A stretch of DNA of 64,000 nt from G963662655 sp963665015 (GCA_963665015.2 CAXXSY010000004.1:1860001-1924000); one strand, 5' to 3'; numbered from the stretch's first letter, positions 25,378 through 34,387 are shown. Numbers and translations are program-made. Notes: generated by a model not told the origin, from the letters alone.

Positions 25378-27264
25378 CTAATTGACGAACTGCCAGTGGA
25401 GCGTGAAATTATAGTGCGCACCGTGCGCCGATTTGTCAAAAAGATTGTCCTCGGAAGTCAGATTGTAGCCTTCGAGGTTGATCTGGAACTGCTTCGTGAT
25501 CTGAATCCCGAACCACCCGTCCAGAATCCGTGTCGAATCGACCTCCCGCTCTCGCCAGTCGTTGTATCTGGCAACCTGCGTCTGACGCACGCCCAGTTTC
25601 AAGGCGTTGTCGTGCCCGACGTCGAGCACCAGTTCCATTTCGCTCGAAACCTTCCATTGAGGCAGCTCGATCACCTTGTCGGTCTGCCGGTAATCGACCT
25701 TGGAATTGATATTCAGCAGGAACCGTCCTAAAATTGTTTGCACGCGCGTGAGGCAGTCGGTGCCCAACACGTTTTTCTCTGTCGTGTCGATATCGATGGT
25801 AGCATCGTGTCTGGAGACCGTTTTGTAGTCCGAGCGCACCAGGCGCCAGTCGAGATCAAGCAGTATCCATCCGGCTTCGTATAAAAATCTCATCCCGGCA
25901 AACCACCCCGATTCGCGGAATTCGTAGCGTCTTTGCAGGTATTGTTGCCGTTCGCCTTCGATACGGTATCCTGCCTGCACGGCGATCGAATCGCCCCATG
26001 CGATTTTCAGCGATTTGTGCTGGTCGTAGCCGAATTCACGCATGAACACTGCGTGAGAGTGCAGACCTCCGATGTCCAGCCGGTGTTCCGCCAGCCAGGA
26101 ATCGTGCTCGAAATCCCGCGATTGCGCGGTCAGGTCGATCTGCTGGTAGAAGAGGCTGTCACCCGCGTGCAGGATGTAATAACGACTGGTTTCGTCGATG
26201 GCCTCGTCGGCGTGATTCTTGATCCGGTAGGCCTTGCGCTGGTATTTGTAGCCGACGTCCAGCCAGCGATTGTCCCAATAGACGCTGTGGTCCCAGAGCC
26301 GCTCTTTGGCATATTCTTCTCTCTCCGGCTGATAGACTTTTTTCATCTTGATCGAGGTGATATCGTGGTTGAGGATGTCGTTGTCGAGGTAGAGATCGCC
26401 CAGCTTCGAGTGCCAGACCAGATGGGTCACATAGTCGCCGCACTGCTCGTTTTCTTCGAACATCTCACCTTCGTACGCGAGGAACTGAAAATTAGCGTCG
26501 ATCTCCCGCACACCAAAGAGCCTGCCTTTCATATAGTTGACGTAGGCATGGTTCATGAGCTTGTCGCCGGTGCCGAGCTGCGTTTCGGTAAGCGAGACCG
26601 GGCAGATGTATTGCGGGGTCTCGAGGTGATAGACGGGGGCGTCGTTCGCGATGGGGTACAGGGTTTTCATCAGTTGCAGGATCTGCGTCCCGCTGACGGG
26701 AAGTTCGCTTTGGATAAACCGGTTTCGGGTAAAATGGAAAGTCGTTTGATACGGTGCGTAGAGGTGGAAATTCTCCTGCGCGAAGACGTACCGCGTGTCG
26801 AGGAATCTCCTGTTGTAGCGATACCTTAGATCGGACAGCTTATCTTCAACCTGTTTCTTGAGATAGGGTGTCGCAAGCGTCGTGTCAATTCTTGCGCTTT
26901 CACTGGCCGAAGGTGGTTCGGATGTCAGGTGGATGTTGATAAGAAGCGTTCCCGCGACCGGCTCGCCGTTGATGGTTGCCGGCTCGAATTTCCAGTCTTC
27001 GAGGCTTTCGACCACGAGGCTGTCCAGCGCATCGACCCCGCTTCCGATGACGGTCGTAATCTCACCGAGCGTGCTGTCAGGAAAAATTTCGATTTTGAGC
27101 GTCACGACCCAGCCGCTATAATAATCATATTTCGATTGGCTTATATAGTAATCATGCTGTTCGATCGCCTGCGGAGCGAAGTAGGTCGAATCGGGCTCCT
27201 GCGCGAGCATGCCGCCTGCGACCATCAAGATGATGATCAGAGCCAGCGTTGATCTCGATACCAT
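25378..27264 (-). CDS. Secreted TonB-C-like domain followed by outer-membrane barrel
   Basis: The 628-residue protein has a signal peptide (about 1-21, ending MLAQ). Residues about 48-112 match the TonB C-terminal domain pattern: a G-W-V-V-T-L-K-I strand, then LDSLVVESLEDWKFEPATINGEPV. The long remainder is rich in alternating hydrophobic and aromatic strands ending FTLHWQFVN, as in outer-membrane beta-barrels. The open frame continues far upstream, but that part is antisense-frame shadow of the epimerase gene. The true start at 27264 has GGGAGA upstream and gives a signal peptide. It overlaps the epimerase end by 28 bases. A TonB-C fold without an inner-membrane anchor cannot act as a usual energy transducer. 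Function unknown. Confidence 0.72.
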   Translation of the reverse strand: MVSRSTLALIIILMVAGGMLAQEPDSTYFAPQAIEQHDYYISQSKYDYYSGWVVTLKIEIFPDSTLGEITTVIGSGVDALDSLVVESLEDWKFEPATINGEPVAGTLLINIHLTSEPPSASESARIDTTLATPYLKKQVEDKLSDLRYRYNRRFLDTRYVFAQENFHLYAPYQTTFHFTRNRFIQSELPVSGTQILQLMKTLYPIANDAPVYHLETPQYICPVSLTETQLGTGDKLMNHAYVNYMKGRLFGVREIDANFQFLAYEGEMFEENEQCGDYVTHLVWHSKLGDLYLDNDILNHDITSIKMKKVYQPEREEYAKERLWDHSVYWDNRWLDVGYKYQRKAYRIKNHADEAIDETSRYYILHAGDSLFYQQIDLTAQSRDFEHDSWLAEHRLDIGGLHSHAVFMREFGYDQHKSLKIAWGDSIAVQAGYRIEGERQQYLQRRYEFRESGWFAGMRFLYEAGWILLDLDWRLVRSDYKTVSRHDATIDIDTTEKNVLGTDCLTRVQTILGRFLLNINSKVDYRQTDKVIELPQWKVSSEMELVLDVGHDNALKLGVRQTQVARYNDWREREVDSTRILDGWFGIQITKQFQINLEGYNLTSEDNLFDKSAHGAHYNFTLHWQFVN

Positions 27265-28217
27265 GTATAAGTCTCCCTGAGTGCGTCGCGTATATCGTGT
27301 TCGGGTTCCCATCCGATGACGCGCTTCGCCTTGTCCGGCGAGCACAGCCAGCATTGCCCCTGAAAATCGGCCATGCGCTGGAAGTTCAGAATCGGTACTT
27401 TCCCAAAAATCCTGCTGAAGATTTCCGAGAACATTGTCGCCGGAACGATCGTTGCCGACGGAAGCTTGAACCGGATTGCGAAGGACGCGAGCGCTTCCTC
27501 CATGTAATCGATGAATTTGTCGAAAGTGTAGCTTACGCCGTCCGAGATGAAGAAGTCCTGCCCGAACGCCTTTTCCCGCAAGGGCAGCATAGTCAGAAAC
27601 CGCACCAGATCGGCGCTGTAGATGACGCTGAACCGCCGGTTTCCGGAGAGCAGAAAGACCAAATGGCGCCGGATCATCCGGAAATAAGGCAGAAAATCGC
27701 GGTCGCCCGGCCCATACACGGACGCGGGTCGCACGATGGTCCAGTTCAGCCTGCCGCATTCACGAATGATCTTCTCCGCCCTTAGCTTGCTCTTGCCGTA
27801 GCCGGATGCGGGATTGCATTCGTCGCCTTCCTCTTTGTACAGCTCCGGCGATAGCGATTGCCCGGCGGCCGCCTGCGAACTCATGAAGATGAAATGCTGC
27901 ATGGAATCGACATTTTTCGCCACGGTCAGAAGCGATCGGGTGACATCCACGTTTCCGCGCATCAGTTCTGATTGCTTCCACGCCCGGGTCATACCGGCGA
28001 GGTGGAAGACAACACCATATCCGTTCATCACATCGAACAGCTCGTCCTCATTGAAGTAATTGACTCGTATCAGGCGGTGCTGAAGTCCTTCCGGAACCAG
28101 GCTGATATCCGAGTGTCCGCGGATCAACCCGCGCACGTCGAATCCCATCCGATTCAAGGCTGTCATCAACTGGCTTCCGATGAAGCCATTCGCACCGGTA
28201 ACAATAATTTTCTGCAT
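27237..28217 (-). CDS. NAD-dependent epimerase/dehydratase (extended SDR)
   Basis: The 326-residue protein carries the Rossmann motif TGANGFIGSQL (about 7-17), the catalytic Tyr and Lys in SGYGKSKLRAEKII, and the downstream RPASVYGPGDRDFLPYF segment seen in sugar-nucleotide epimerases and related 3-beta-HSD-like reductases. Substrate cannot be assigned; the SDR subgroup also includes dihydroflavonol and steroid reductases. A weak AGGA lies 11 bases before the ATG. It is the first gene of a three-gene minus operon with the TonB-C/barrel protein and a membrane protein, which suggests an envelope-related role. Confidence 0.88.
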   Translation of the reverse strand: MQKIIVTGANGFIGSQLMTALNRMGFDVRGLIRGHSDISLVPEGLQHRLIRVNYFNEDELFDVMNGYGVVFHLAGMTRAWKQSELMRGNVDVTRSLLTVAKNVDSMQHFIFMSSQAAAGQSLSPELYKEEGDECNPASGYGKSKLRAEKIIRECGRLNWTIVRPASVYGPGDRDFLPYFRMIRRHLVFLLSGNRRFSVIYSADLVRFLTMLPLREKAFGQDFFISDGVSYTFDKFIDYMEEALASFAIRFKLPSATIVPATMFSEIFSRIFGKVPILNFQRMADFQGQCWLCSPDKAKRVIGWEPEHDIRDALRETYTWYRDQRWL

Positions 28218-28269
28218 GCAGTTGAAATTCCTGATCGATCAGGATTCAGTCAATGAATTTGTGGAGGAA

Positions 28270-28351
28270 GCAGGCAGGGATGCCTGCGCTCCGCTTGGAC
28301 CGCCGAGTTCCTGTGAATTTGCTTGCAAGTTCGAATCCCATAGAACTCGGC
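28270..28351 (+). repeat. REP-like hairpin plus long inverted repeat
   Basis: A family B hairpin GCAGGC-AGGGAT-GCCTGC is at 28270-28287. It is followed by a nine-base inverted repeat GCCGAGTTC (28302-28310) and GAACTCGGC (28343-28351) enclosing 32 bases. Together these fill most of the 233-base gap between divergent genes. Confidence 0.65.
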
Positions 28352-28450
28352 ATCTCTTCTTTCCCCATCCGCCAGCAAGCGAACATTTTTCCTTGACCTG
28401 AGGAGTCATGATCAATCAAAATATCATTCATTAATATACAAGAGTCGGAT

Positions 28451-30358
28451 ATGCGAACAAAATGGATTCTGCTCATACTGCTCGTCGCGACAGCGCTGAC
28501 AGCACAGACCGTGCCGGACACGCTCTGGAGCAGGCGTTACATCCACGAAGGCGACGAGGTCGCCGAAGATATCATTCTCATGCCCGATAACGGCTTTCTG
28601 ATGACGGGCTCAAACCTTGTTATGCGAGTCGATCACCTCGGCGACACCCTCTGGACGCGAAGCTACGGAACCCACGAATTCGCGGAACTGAGCACCGTCA
28701 CGCCAATCGATAACGACTTCATCCTCACCGGCTCGACCTTCGATCCCGAGCACCTATTCCAGGGCTGGTGCCTGCGTATTACGGAAAACGGCGATACGCT
28801 CTGGAGCCGCACGTACGGCACGAACGGTATGGACGAGCTTTATAAAACGATCTGGCTGGATGGGACTCTCTACGCCGCCGGAAGCGCTTTCCGCGACTCG
28901 ACCAGAAAGCTATGGCTGATCGCGCTCTCGGAAACGGGCGATTCACTGTGGTCGGAATACTGGGATGTCGCAGGCGACGAGAGCGTCAACGACATGGTCG
29001 TCACCCCGGATAACGCGCTTCTGATCTGCGGTGCCGTCGATATGGACGACAACCAGAACGGCTTTGCGCTCAAATGCTCCACTCAGGGCGATTCGCTCTG
29101 GACGCATATCTACGGCGGCGAATCGGAGGACTTGGCTCGCAAGGTCGTCTGCACGCCGGAGGGTGATCTGCTGTTCTGCGGTTACAGCGGTTCTTTCGGC
29201 GCGGTCAACATGGATGTCTGGCTGTTCAAGACAACATCGAGCGGCGAAGTGATCTGGAACCGGGTTTATGGCGATATCGAATTCGAATACGCCCGATCCA
29301 TGATGCTGATGCCTGACGGAAACATGATCGTCGTTGGTTCGAGCAATTCCAACGCCAGCACCAACCAGGATTTTTACATTGCCAAGCGAAGCGCGGACGG
29401 CGGGGCTGTCTGGTCGGAACACTTGGGCGGGAGCCGTGCGGATGCTGCGTATGCGATATGCCCCGCGGACAGCGGTGGATTCGTGGTGGCGGGACGAAGC
29501 CTGTCGCTGCCCTCCACCGATTTCGATATCATGCTGTATCGCTTCGAGGGCCTTCGTGCGGATTTCCACAGCGACGTGCAATCTGGCTACCAACCCCTGA
29601 CCGTGCAGTTTCACAGCACATCGACCGGCAGCATTACCGGCTGGCAATGGGACACGGACGGGGATGGCGTCTTCGATGCCGACGAGCCGAATCCGCTGGT
29701 TGTGTACGAGGAAGACGGCGCTTACGATGTCTCGCTGGTGATTACCGACGGAACCTATACCAATTCGGTGCTTCGGGAGGCTTATATCCAGGTGGGCGCG
29801 AACGAACCTCCGCAGATTCTCGCGTTCACGCCTGCCGATACCGCGATATCCATTCGAGAGGGGCAGTTGGTGCAGTTCAACGTCGAGGCATCGGACGACC
29901 ACGGCATAGTGCATTACGACTGGCTGCTGGATGGTGAACATACGGGGATATCGCTCGCGTCCTGGATACACGTATTCAACGACAGTGGCGATTACTCGGT
30001 TACCTGTCAGGTATCCGATGGGCTGCTTCTTGCCGAAGCGAACTGGCAGGTCGAAGTGACGACATCCGCCGAAGAACCGGTTCCGGCAGTTCCCGAAACG
30101 ACCTGCATCATCTACGCGCGCCCGAATCCATTCAATCCATCGACGCTGATCCGGTACCAGTTGAATCGACGGCAGCGGATCGGGCTGGATGTTTACAACG
30201 TCCGTGGACAGCGCGTCGCGACACTTGAGGATGGCGTCAGGGATGCCGGTATCTATGAAGTCGAGTGGGACGCGGAGAAGCTCTCGTCCGGCGTCTATTA
30301 CCTGCGCATGAAAACTGCCGAAGCGCGAGAGTCGTACAAATTGCTTTTGTTGAAATAG
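28451..30358 (+). CDS. Secreted propeller-PKD protein with C-terminal sorting domain
   Basis: The signal peptide is about 1-19 (ending LTAQ). Residues 25-370 consist of seven or so repeats of about 50 residues with recurrent GDTLWSR and GDSLWSE turns followed by Y-G, a beta-propeller of the kind seen in delta-60-repeat-like exoproteins. A PKD domain (about 373-450, WQWDTDGDGVFD and YEEDGAYDVSLVI) and a second Ig-like domain follow. The last 85 residues are a FlgD-like/type IX sorting domain, with NPFNPSTLIRYQL, NVRGQRVATL and SSGVYYLRMK, ending LLLK. The gene is divergent from the epimerase and stands alone. A large minus-strand open frame inside it is a shadow. The ligand is unknown. Confidence 0.88.
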   Translation: MRTKWILLILLVATALTAQTVPDTLWSRRYIHEGDEVAEDIILMPDNGFLMTGSNLVMRVDHLGDTLWTRSYGTHEFAELSTVTPIDNDFILTGSTFDPEHLFQGWCLRITENGDTLWSRTYGTNGMDELYKTIWLDGTLYAAGSAFRDSTRKLWLIALSETGDSLWSEYWDVAGDESVNDMVVTPDNALLICGAVDMDDNQNGFALKCSTQGDSLWTHIYGGESEDLARKVVCTPEGDLLFCGYSGSFGAVNMDVWLFKTTSSGEVIWNRVYGDIEFEYARSMMLMPDGNMIVVGSSNSNASTNQDFYIAKRSADGGAVWSEHLGGSRADAAYAICPADSGGFVVAGRSLSLPSTDFDIMLYRFEGLRADFHSDVQSGYQPLTVQFHSTSTGSITGWQWDTDGDGVFDADEPNPLVVYEEDGAYDVSLVITDGTYTNSVLREAYIQVGANEPPQILAFTPADTAISIREGQLVQFNVEASDDHGIVHYDWLLDGEHTGISLASWIHVFNDSGDYSVTCQVSDGLLLAEANWQVEVTTSAEEPVPAVPETTCIIYARPNPFNPSTLIRYQLNRRQRIGLDVYNVRGQRVATLEDGVRDAGIYEVEWDAEKLSSGVYYLRMKTAEARESYKLLLLK

Positions 30359-30396
30359 GAAGCAGGAGTCAGGAGTCAGGAGACAGAAGGAGAGAG

Positions 30397-30444
30397 GCGG
30401 ACGGGGACGTCCGCGTTCCGGTAGCGCTCGACCTCCGGGCGAGC
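30397..30444. repeat. REP-like pair: family B variant and inverted GCTCG hairpin
   Basis: At 30397-30414 the family B stem is GCGGAC/GTCCGC instead of GCAGGC/GCCTGC, with GTTCCG following. Directly after it, 30421-30444 is the exact reverse complement of 24489-24512. Just upstream, 30363-30383 holds short CAGGAGT direct repeats. Confidence 0.7.
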
Positions 30445-30460
30445 ATAACAAGGAGGCATC

Positions 30461-31084
30461 ATGAAAATTTACAGCGATTCGATCCAGCACGGGATGATGA
30501 TCCCGGAACATTTCGCACTGGGCACCTACGACCGGAAAACGCACGTTACTTTCGCGGACAACGTCAATCCACACATCGCGTGGAAGGACGCGCCGGACGG
30601 TACGAAATCATTCGCGCTGATGTGCATCGACAAGACCGTGCCGACCAGGCCCGACGACGTGAATCAGGAAGGTCGCCTGGTGCCTGCCGACTTGTCGCGC
30701 GCCGATTTCTTCCACTGGCTGTTGGCGAACATACCCGCGAGTTTATGCGAGATCGGTGAGGGAGAGGTCTGTCGCGGCGTTACCGCGAAAGGAAAGCCTT
30801 CCGGCGATACGCAGTACGGCGTAGCCGGCATCAATGACTACACGGGCTGGTTCAAGGGCGATGTGGACATGGAAGGTTTCTGGGGCGGATACGACGGCCC
30901 CTGCCCACCGTGGAACGACTCGCTGATCCACGAATACCAGTTCATCGTATATGCGCTGGACGTCGAGACACTGGATCTGCCCGAGCGCTACACCGGCGCT
31001 GATCTGCGAAACGCGATCAAGGGACACATCCTCGACCAGGACACGATCACCGGTTACTACACCATCAACCCGACAGCGAAGTAG
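30461..31084 (+). CDS. YbhB/YbcL-type phosphatidylethanolamine-binding protein
   Basis: A 207-residue PEBP/Raf-kinase-inhibitor-like protein. The ligand-site features are visible: NVNPHIAWKDAP followed by FALMCIDKTVP, the DFFHWLLANIP histidine line, and the GGYDGPCPPW loop. No signal peptide is present, so it is probably cytoplasmic. AGGAGG lies four bases before the ATG. Bacterial members bind small anionic ligands and have no settled function. It stands alone between repeat-rich spacers, with a hairpin at 31095-31116 after its stop. Confidence 0.88.
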   Translation: MKIYSDSIQHGMMIPEHFALGTYDRKTHVTFADNVNPHIAWKDAPDGTKSFALMCIDKTVPTRPDDVNQEGRLVPADLSRADFFHWLLANIPASLCEIGEGEVCRGVTAKGKPSGDTQYGVAGINDYTGWFKGDVDMEGFWGGYDGPCPPWNDSLIHEYQFIVYALDVETLDLPERYTGADLRNAIKGHILDQDTITGYYTINPTAK

Positions 31085-31094
31085 CCTCTATTAT

Positions 31095-31116
31095 GGGCAG
31101 GTTCTCACGCCTGCCC
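31095..31116 (+). terminator. Hairpin after the PEBP gene
   Basis: A seven-bp stem GGGCAGG/CCTGCCC with an eight-base loop begins ten bases after the stop. There is no U-run, so it may be a weak terminator or another dispersed hairpin. Confidence 0.4.
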
Positions 31117-31203
31117 AACATTTATCATCCATTCATATCCCCGTCAGCAAAGCCTCCGCAGAGATAGAAACCAAGACGCACTCTTAACATATAGAAAATA
31201 ATG

Positions 31204-31232
31204 TTGACAGGTTTTTATCTGGATATCATGAT
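31204..31232 (+). promoter_or_regulatory. Sigma-70-like promoter of the LVIVD-repeat gene
   Basis: TTGACA (31204-31209), a 17-base spacer, and CATGAT (31227-31232) lie 26 bases before the chosen ATG. Confidence 0.55.
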
Positions 31233-31258
31233 TCGTGCGTACAAACTTAGGAGGCAAT

Positions 31259-33418
31259 ATGAAAAGGGCATGGGCGATTGTTCTGGCATTGGCAATGGCT
31301 ATTCAGATGTATGGCGTGATTCATCAATACGACATCCAACCGACTGAAATCAGCACGATTTTGGCATCGAACGACTCACTTCTGCTTGCGACTCACATTT
31401 CAGGATGTGGCATTCAAATCTACGACTGCACAGATCCTTACAATCTGGTACATCATTCCATGATCAGCGGCAGCTATCAACTCGTTAGATTGAAAGGGGA
31501 TCATGTGTATTGCAGAGGTCCCTACTTCACAGTATTTGATATCCATGACTATGATAATCCGGAAGTGCTGGTTACCATCGATACCAATAATTACCATTAT
31601 GGTAATCATGGAAACAGTTGGGGAGTCGAAGAATACAATGATAGGTTATACATATCCTGGTCAAATACCAACTGGGATGGTGAGAATAGACGTTCTTGGG
31701 AGATTTGGGATATCGCAGATTTGACGAATCCGGTACTGATAGAATCAGTTTACTGTCAAAGCTATGCCGTGAATGACTGCATGCTAGATTTACGAATTCA
31801 AGATGATATCGCTTATCAATTAGTGGATGTATGCACAGACTTGATTGTTTTTGATATATCCAATCCCGATGAGTGGGTAGTAATAGACAACTTGGCTTTA
31901 CCCTTATCCTGCTGGTCAATGATCATCCGCGAGGATACGATATACCTGTACCGTGAATCTAGAGCCGCAAGAATAGATATAAGCGATCCGTATAATACTT
32001 CGATGACGGGAATCGTTTCGATTGATGGTATTTACAGTCTGACGACAACAATTATGGAAGATCTATTGGTGTTGAATACTTACAATGGAATGGTGCTATA
32101 TAGTACCGAGAATCCTGATAGCCTGGAGTATTATGGCAGGTACGATGAAGTATTTGATACGTCACTCGGTTATGTGTTGCCCGTCGATTACCGGTGCTAT
32201 GCATACCCAAATGAAGGATATATGCATTACATCGACTGTCATGGAACTGGTAACATCTATCATATTAATAGTCTAACTGATTGTGGAAATTTGGACGCGT
32301 TCACGATCAAGGATAATGAACTTTTCGTATTGCCCTATCGTTGTTACGACATTTCTGATCCATATAATCCAGTGTGCTATTATGCATCGTATGAGGGTAA
32401 CGATATTATCGTGCGCGAGAATACTGCTTTCGTTTGTGATCCAGCCTGCCTCGGTACTTACGACATTTCGGATATCTCGAATATATCAATGCTGGATCAT
32501 TATTACATAGGATCTTCTGAAAACAATTTCCTGGAGGTAGCCCTAAGCGAAGATACGATATATGGCATAACAGAAGATGGTATGCTTGTTTATGACGTAG
32601 AAGATGTGGAGAATATCGAACTTCTCGCAAACTACTCAACGACTACCCGTGCCGAACATATCAGATTGTACAATGACTGCCTCTACACCTGGAGTGAGGA
32701 AAACGGACTATTCGTGTATTCTATCGAAATCCCCAACAATCCTCAAGAGCACTATTCGTATTTTCCGGGAACGATCAGAGCAATCGAGTTTTTCGATGAG
32801 TTCCTGTATATCTTATCGGATGATTACCTATTGATATATACTAACGATGGACAGGGAAATTTGTCCCTACAAAGTGAGTTCTACTTAATGTTTACAGCAG
32901 AGTATGAGGCATTCAGAATAAAAGGCAACGTCATGATCCTTGCAGATAATCTTGGCAGGAAATTGTCGGTATATAATATTTCGAATCCAGTAAATCCTCG
33001 CCTGGATTTCAATTACAGCTGGAACTATGAAACGTACGAAATGCAGCTTACGGATGAATACTTGATTGCCGATACAGGGGGAAGCGGAATTCAAATATTG
33101 AATATTGAGGCCCTGAAGAATGGTGATGAGGTCATGTCCAAGCCATCCTTTGCTCTCTCCAACCACCCCAATCCGTTCAATCCTACCACGACCATCAGCT
33201 TCAGTCTTCCGGAGGCGGGAAGTACTGAGCTGAGTATCTACAACATCCGTGGTCAGAGGGTGAAGACGCTGGTCAGGGACTACCTCGATGTGGGCGATCA
33301 CAGCTTCAACTGGGACGGCACGGACGACCGGGGAACGGGCGTGTCCTCCGGCGTGTATCTGTACCGGATACGGAGCGGAAAACTCGATCAGTGCAGCAAG
33401 ATGCTGTTGATGAAATAG
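31259..33418 (+). CDS. Secreted LVIVD-repeat propeller with sorting domain
   Basis: The 719-residue exoprotein has a signal peptide (about 1-20). It is followed by many LVIVD-type repeats of the form IYDCTDPYNL, FDIHDYDNPEV, WDIADLTNPVLI and FDISNPDEWVV, which form a beta-propeller. The last 85 residues are a sorting domain with NPFNPTTTISFSLP, NIRGQRVKTLV, SSGVYLYRIR and a KMLLMK end. The start at 31259 is used because AGGAGG lies four bases upstream. Base composition changes inside the gene. Line 31501-31560 has 23 G+C in 60 while the sorting-domain line 33241-33300 has 35 in 60. The propeller thus looks foreign and the tail native. Ligand unknown. Confidence 0.85.
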   Translation: MKRAWAIVLALAMAIQMYGVIHQYDIQPTEISTILASNDSLLLATHISGCGIQIYDCTDPYNLVHHSMISGSYQLVRLKGDHVYCRGPYFTVFDIHDYDNPEVLVTIDTNNYHYGNHGNSWGVEEYNDRLYISWSNTNWDGENRRSWEIWDIADLTNPVLIESVYCQSYAVNDCMLDLRIQDDIAYQLVDVCTDLIVFDISNPDEWVVIDNLALPLSCWSMIIREDTIYLYRESRAARIDISDPYNTSMTGIVSIDGIYSLTTTIMEDLLVLNTYNGMVLYSTENPDSLEYYGRYDEVFDTSLGYVLPVDYRCYAYPNEGYMHYIDCHGTGNIYHINSLTDCGNLDAFTIKDNELFVLPYRCYDISDPYNPVCYYASYEGNDIIVRENTAFVCDPACLGTYDISDISNISMLDHYYIGSSENNFLEVALSEDTIYGITEDGMLVYDVEDVENIELLANYSTTTRAEHIRLYNDCLYTWSEENGLFVYSIEIPNNPQEHYSYFPGTIRAIEFFDEFLYILSDDYLLIYTNDGQGNLSLQSEFYLMFTAEYEAFRIKGNVMILADNLGRKLSVYNISNPVNPRLDFNYSWNYETYEMQLTDEYLIADTGGSGIQILNIEALKNGDEVMSKPSFALSNHPNPFNPTTTISFSLPEAGSTELSIYNIRGQRVKTLVRDYLDVGDHSFNWDGTDDRGTGVSSGVYLYRIRSGKLDQCSKMLLMK

Positions 33419-33495
33419 TTGGCGAAAGCTATGATGTGTTCTGCGTTACATGTCATGATGTAAGCATAAGGAATACATGATTTCGCGTAATTTGT

Positions 33496-33525
33496 TGCGC
33501 CGTATCCGTGCGATGCGGCGCATTT
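33496..33525 (+). terminator. Hairpin terminator candidate
   Basis: TGCGCCG (33496-33502) pairs with CGGCGCA (33516-33522), followed by TTTCCATTT. It lies 78 bases after the LVIVD-protein stop and immediately before the next promoter. Confidence 0.5.
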
Positions 33526-33529
33526 CCAT

Positions 33530-33559
33530 TTGACAATCCGGGTCAACAATCCATACTAT
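33530..33559 (+). promoter_or_regulatory. Sigma-70-like promoter
   Basis: TTGACA (33530-33535), an 18-base spacer and TACTAT (33554-33559) precede the zinc-ribbon membrane protein by about 95 bases. A family A repeat lies in the leader. Confidence 0.5.
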
Positions 33560-33593
33560 TGAATAAGTACGGTGTTAGCGCGCCGGAGATATT

Positions 33594-33640
33594 GATTCCA
33601 ACATTCGGAAGAACCTTCGGAGCATTCGGAAGTTGAAATC
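33594..33640. repeat. Family A palindromic repeat, copy 2
   Basis: This 47-base element matches copy 1 (4881-4927) at 39 of 47 positions, including an unbroken 19-base block starting AACATTCGGAAG. It sits in the 5' leader of the next gene, ending 16 bases before the ATG. Confidence 0.75.
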
Positions 33641-33655
33641 CAAACAGGAGCAGCC

Positions 33656-34387
33656 ATGTACTGTCGGTATTGCGGCAAGGAGATAGAGGACAACGCGGCG
33701 GTGTGCGCGCACTGCCAAAGAGAGCAGTTCGAGCGCAGCCCGATGCGCGACGGATCGCCGGATAACGGACTGCCGGACGACGACCACGAGCTTCGGGTGG
33801 TGGAGCCCGAACCGCGCGAGGAAAAGGTCTGGAAGAATCCTGCGCCGCGTCGCGAACGCAGGTTACCGTCATTCCGGCGTGTGGTGACCAATCTCGTCGT
33901 CGCGCTGCTGGCGGTGATCGGACTGATCGGCGTGTTCATGCCGTTCTACAACTTCCCGGCGGTGATGTCGCCCGGAGAAATCTCGCTCCCGGAACTGGTG
34001 CAGGACGGAATGGCGTTTGTCCGCGGGGTGGACTCGGCGGGTCAGACCAACATCTTCGAATCGTTTCGTCAACTGGCTTCGCTCTACGCTCACAAGACGT
34101 TTCTGTGGTATCTGGGCGGTGTCTTCATGGCTCTGGTTCCCGCGTTTCTTGGGCTAATCCTGGCGGGGATTCTGCTGAAATCGCTTAGCATGAAGTATCA
34201 CCGCTATCAAGGTTTGCGCTGCATGATCATCTACTCGATGATCGGTTGGGGGCTGTTCTATCTGGCGGGTCGCAGTATGGGCGTCTGGCTCGATTTCTTC
34301 GGCAACGTCGGGCCCGGTTACTGGCAGATTTTTATTTCACTTGCGGTAATCCAGTTGGTTCGGGTGCTCGACTACCCGGAAGAGTGA
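33656..34387 (+). CDS. Zinc-ribbon membrane protein
   Basis: The 243-residue protein opens with a zinc ribbon, CRYCGKEIEDNAAVCAHC (residues 3-20). A charged linker rich in Asp, Glu and Arg (about 25-75) follows, then four hydrophobic segments between about 80 and 237. Stand-alone zinc ribbons joined to membrane helices are common in this type of genome and unassigned. AGGAG lies five bases before the ATG. Its TGA overlaps the next ATG by one base, so it is coupled to the transglutaminase-TPR gene, and the two products may work together at the membrane. Confidence 0.8.
   Translation: MYCRYCGKEIEDNAAVCAHCQREQFERSPMRDGSPDNGLPDDDHELRVVEPEPREEKVWKNPAPRRERRLPSFRRVVTNLVVALLAVIGLIGVFMPFYNFPAVMSPGEISLPELVQDGMAFVRGVDSAGQTNIFESFRQLASLYAHKTFLWYLGGVFMALVPAFLGLILAGILLKSLSMKYHRYQGLRCMIIYSMIGWGLFYLAGRSMGVWLDFFGNVGPGYWQIFISLAVIQLVRVLDYPEE

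Noticed and set aside
27265..27759. Upstream extension of the TonB-C/barrel gene
   Set aside because: The frame stays open inside the epimerase gene, but no ribosome site or signal peptide exists until 27264, where both appear.
28302..28351. Possible tRNA, because AAGTTCGAATCCC resembles a T-loop
   Set aside because: The bases around it do not form a 5-bp T-stem, no acceptor stem or anticodon arm can be drawn, and the segment is explained by a nine-base inverted repeat.
28943..30574. Minus-strand open frame of 543 codons
   Set aside because: It lies antisense to the propeller-PKD gene, lacks a ribosome site, and its translation has no protein-like pattern; the plus-strand protein has clear domains.
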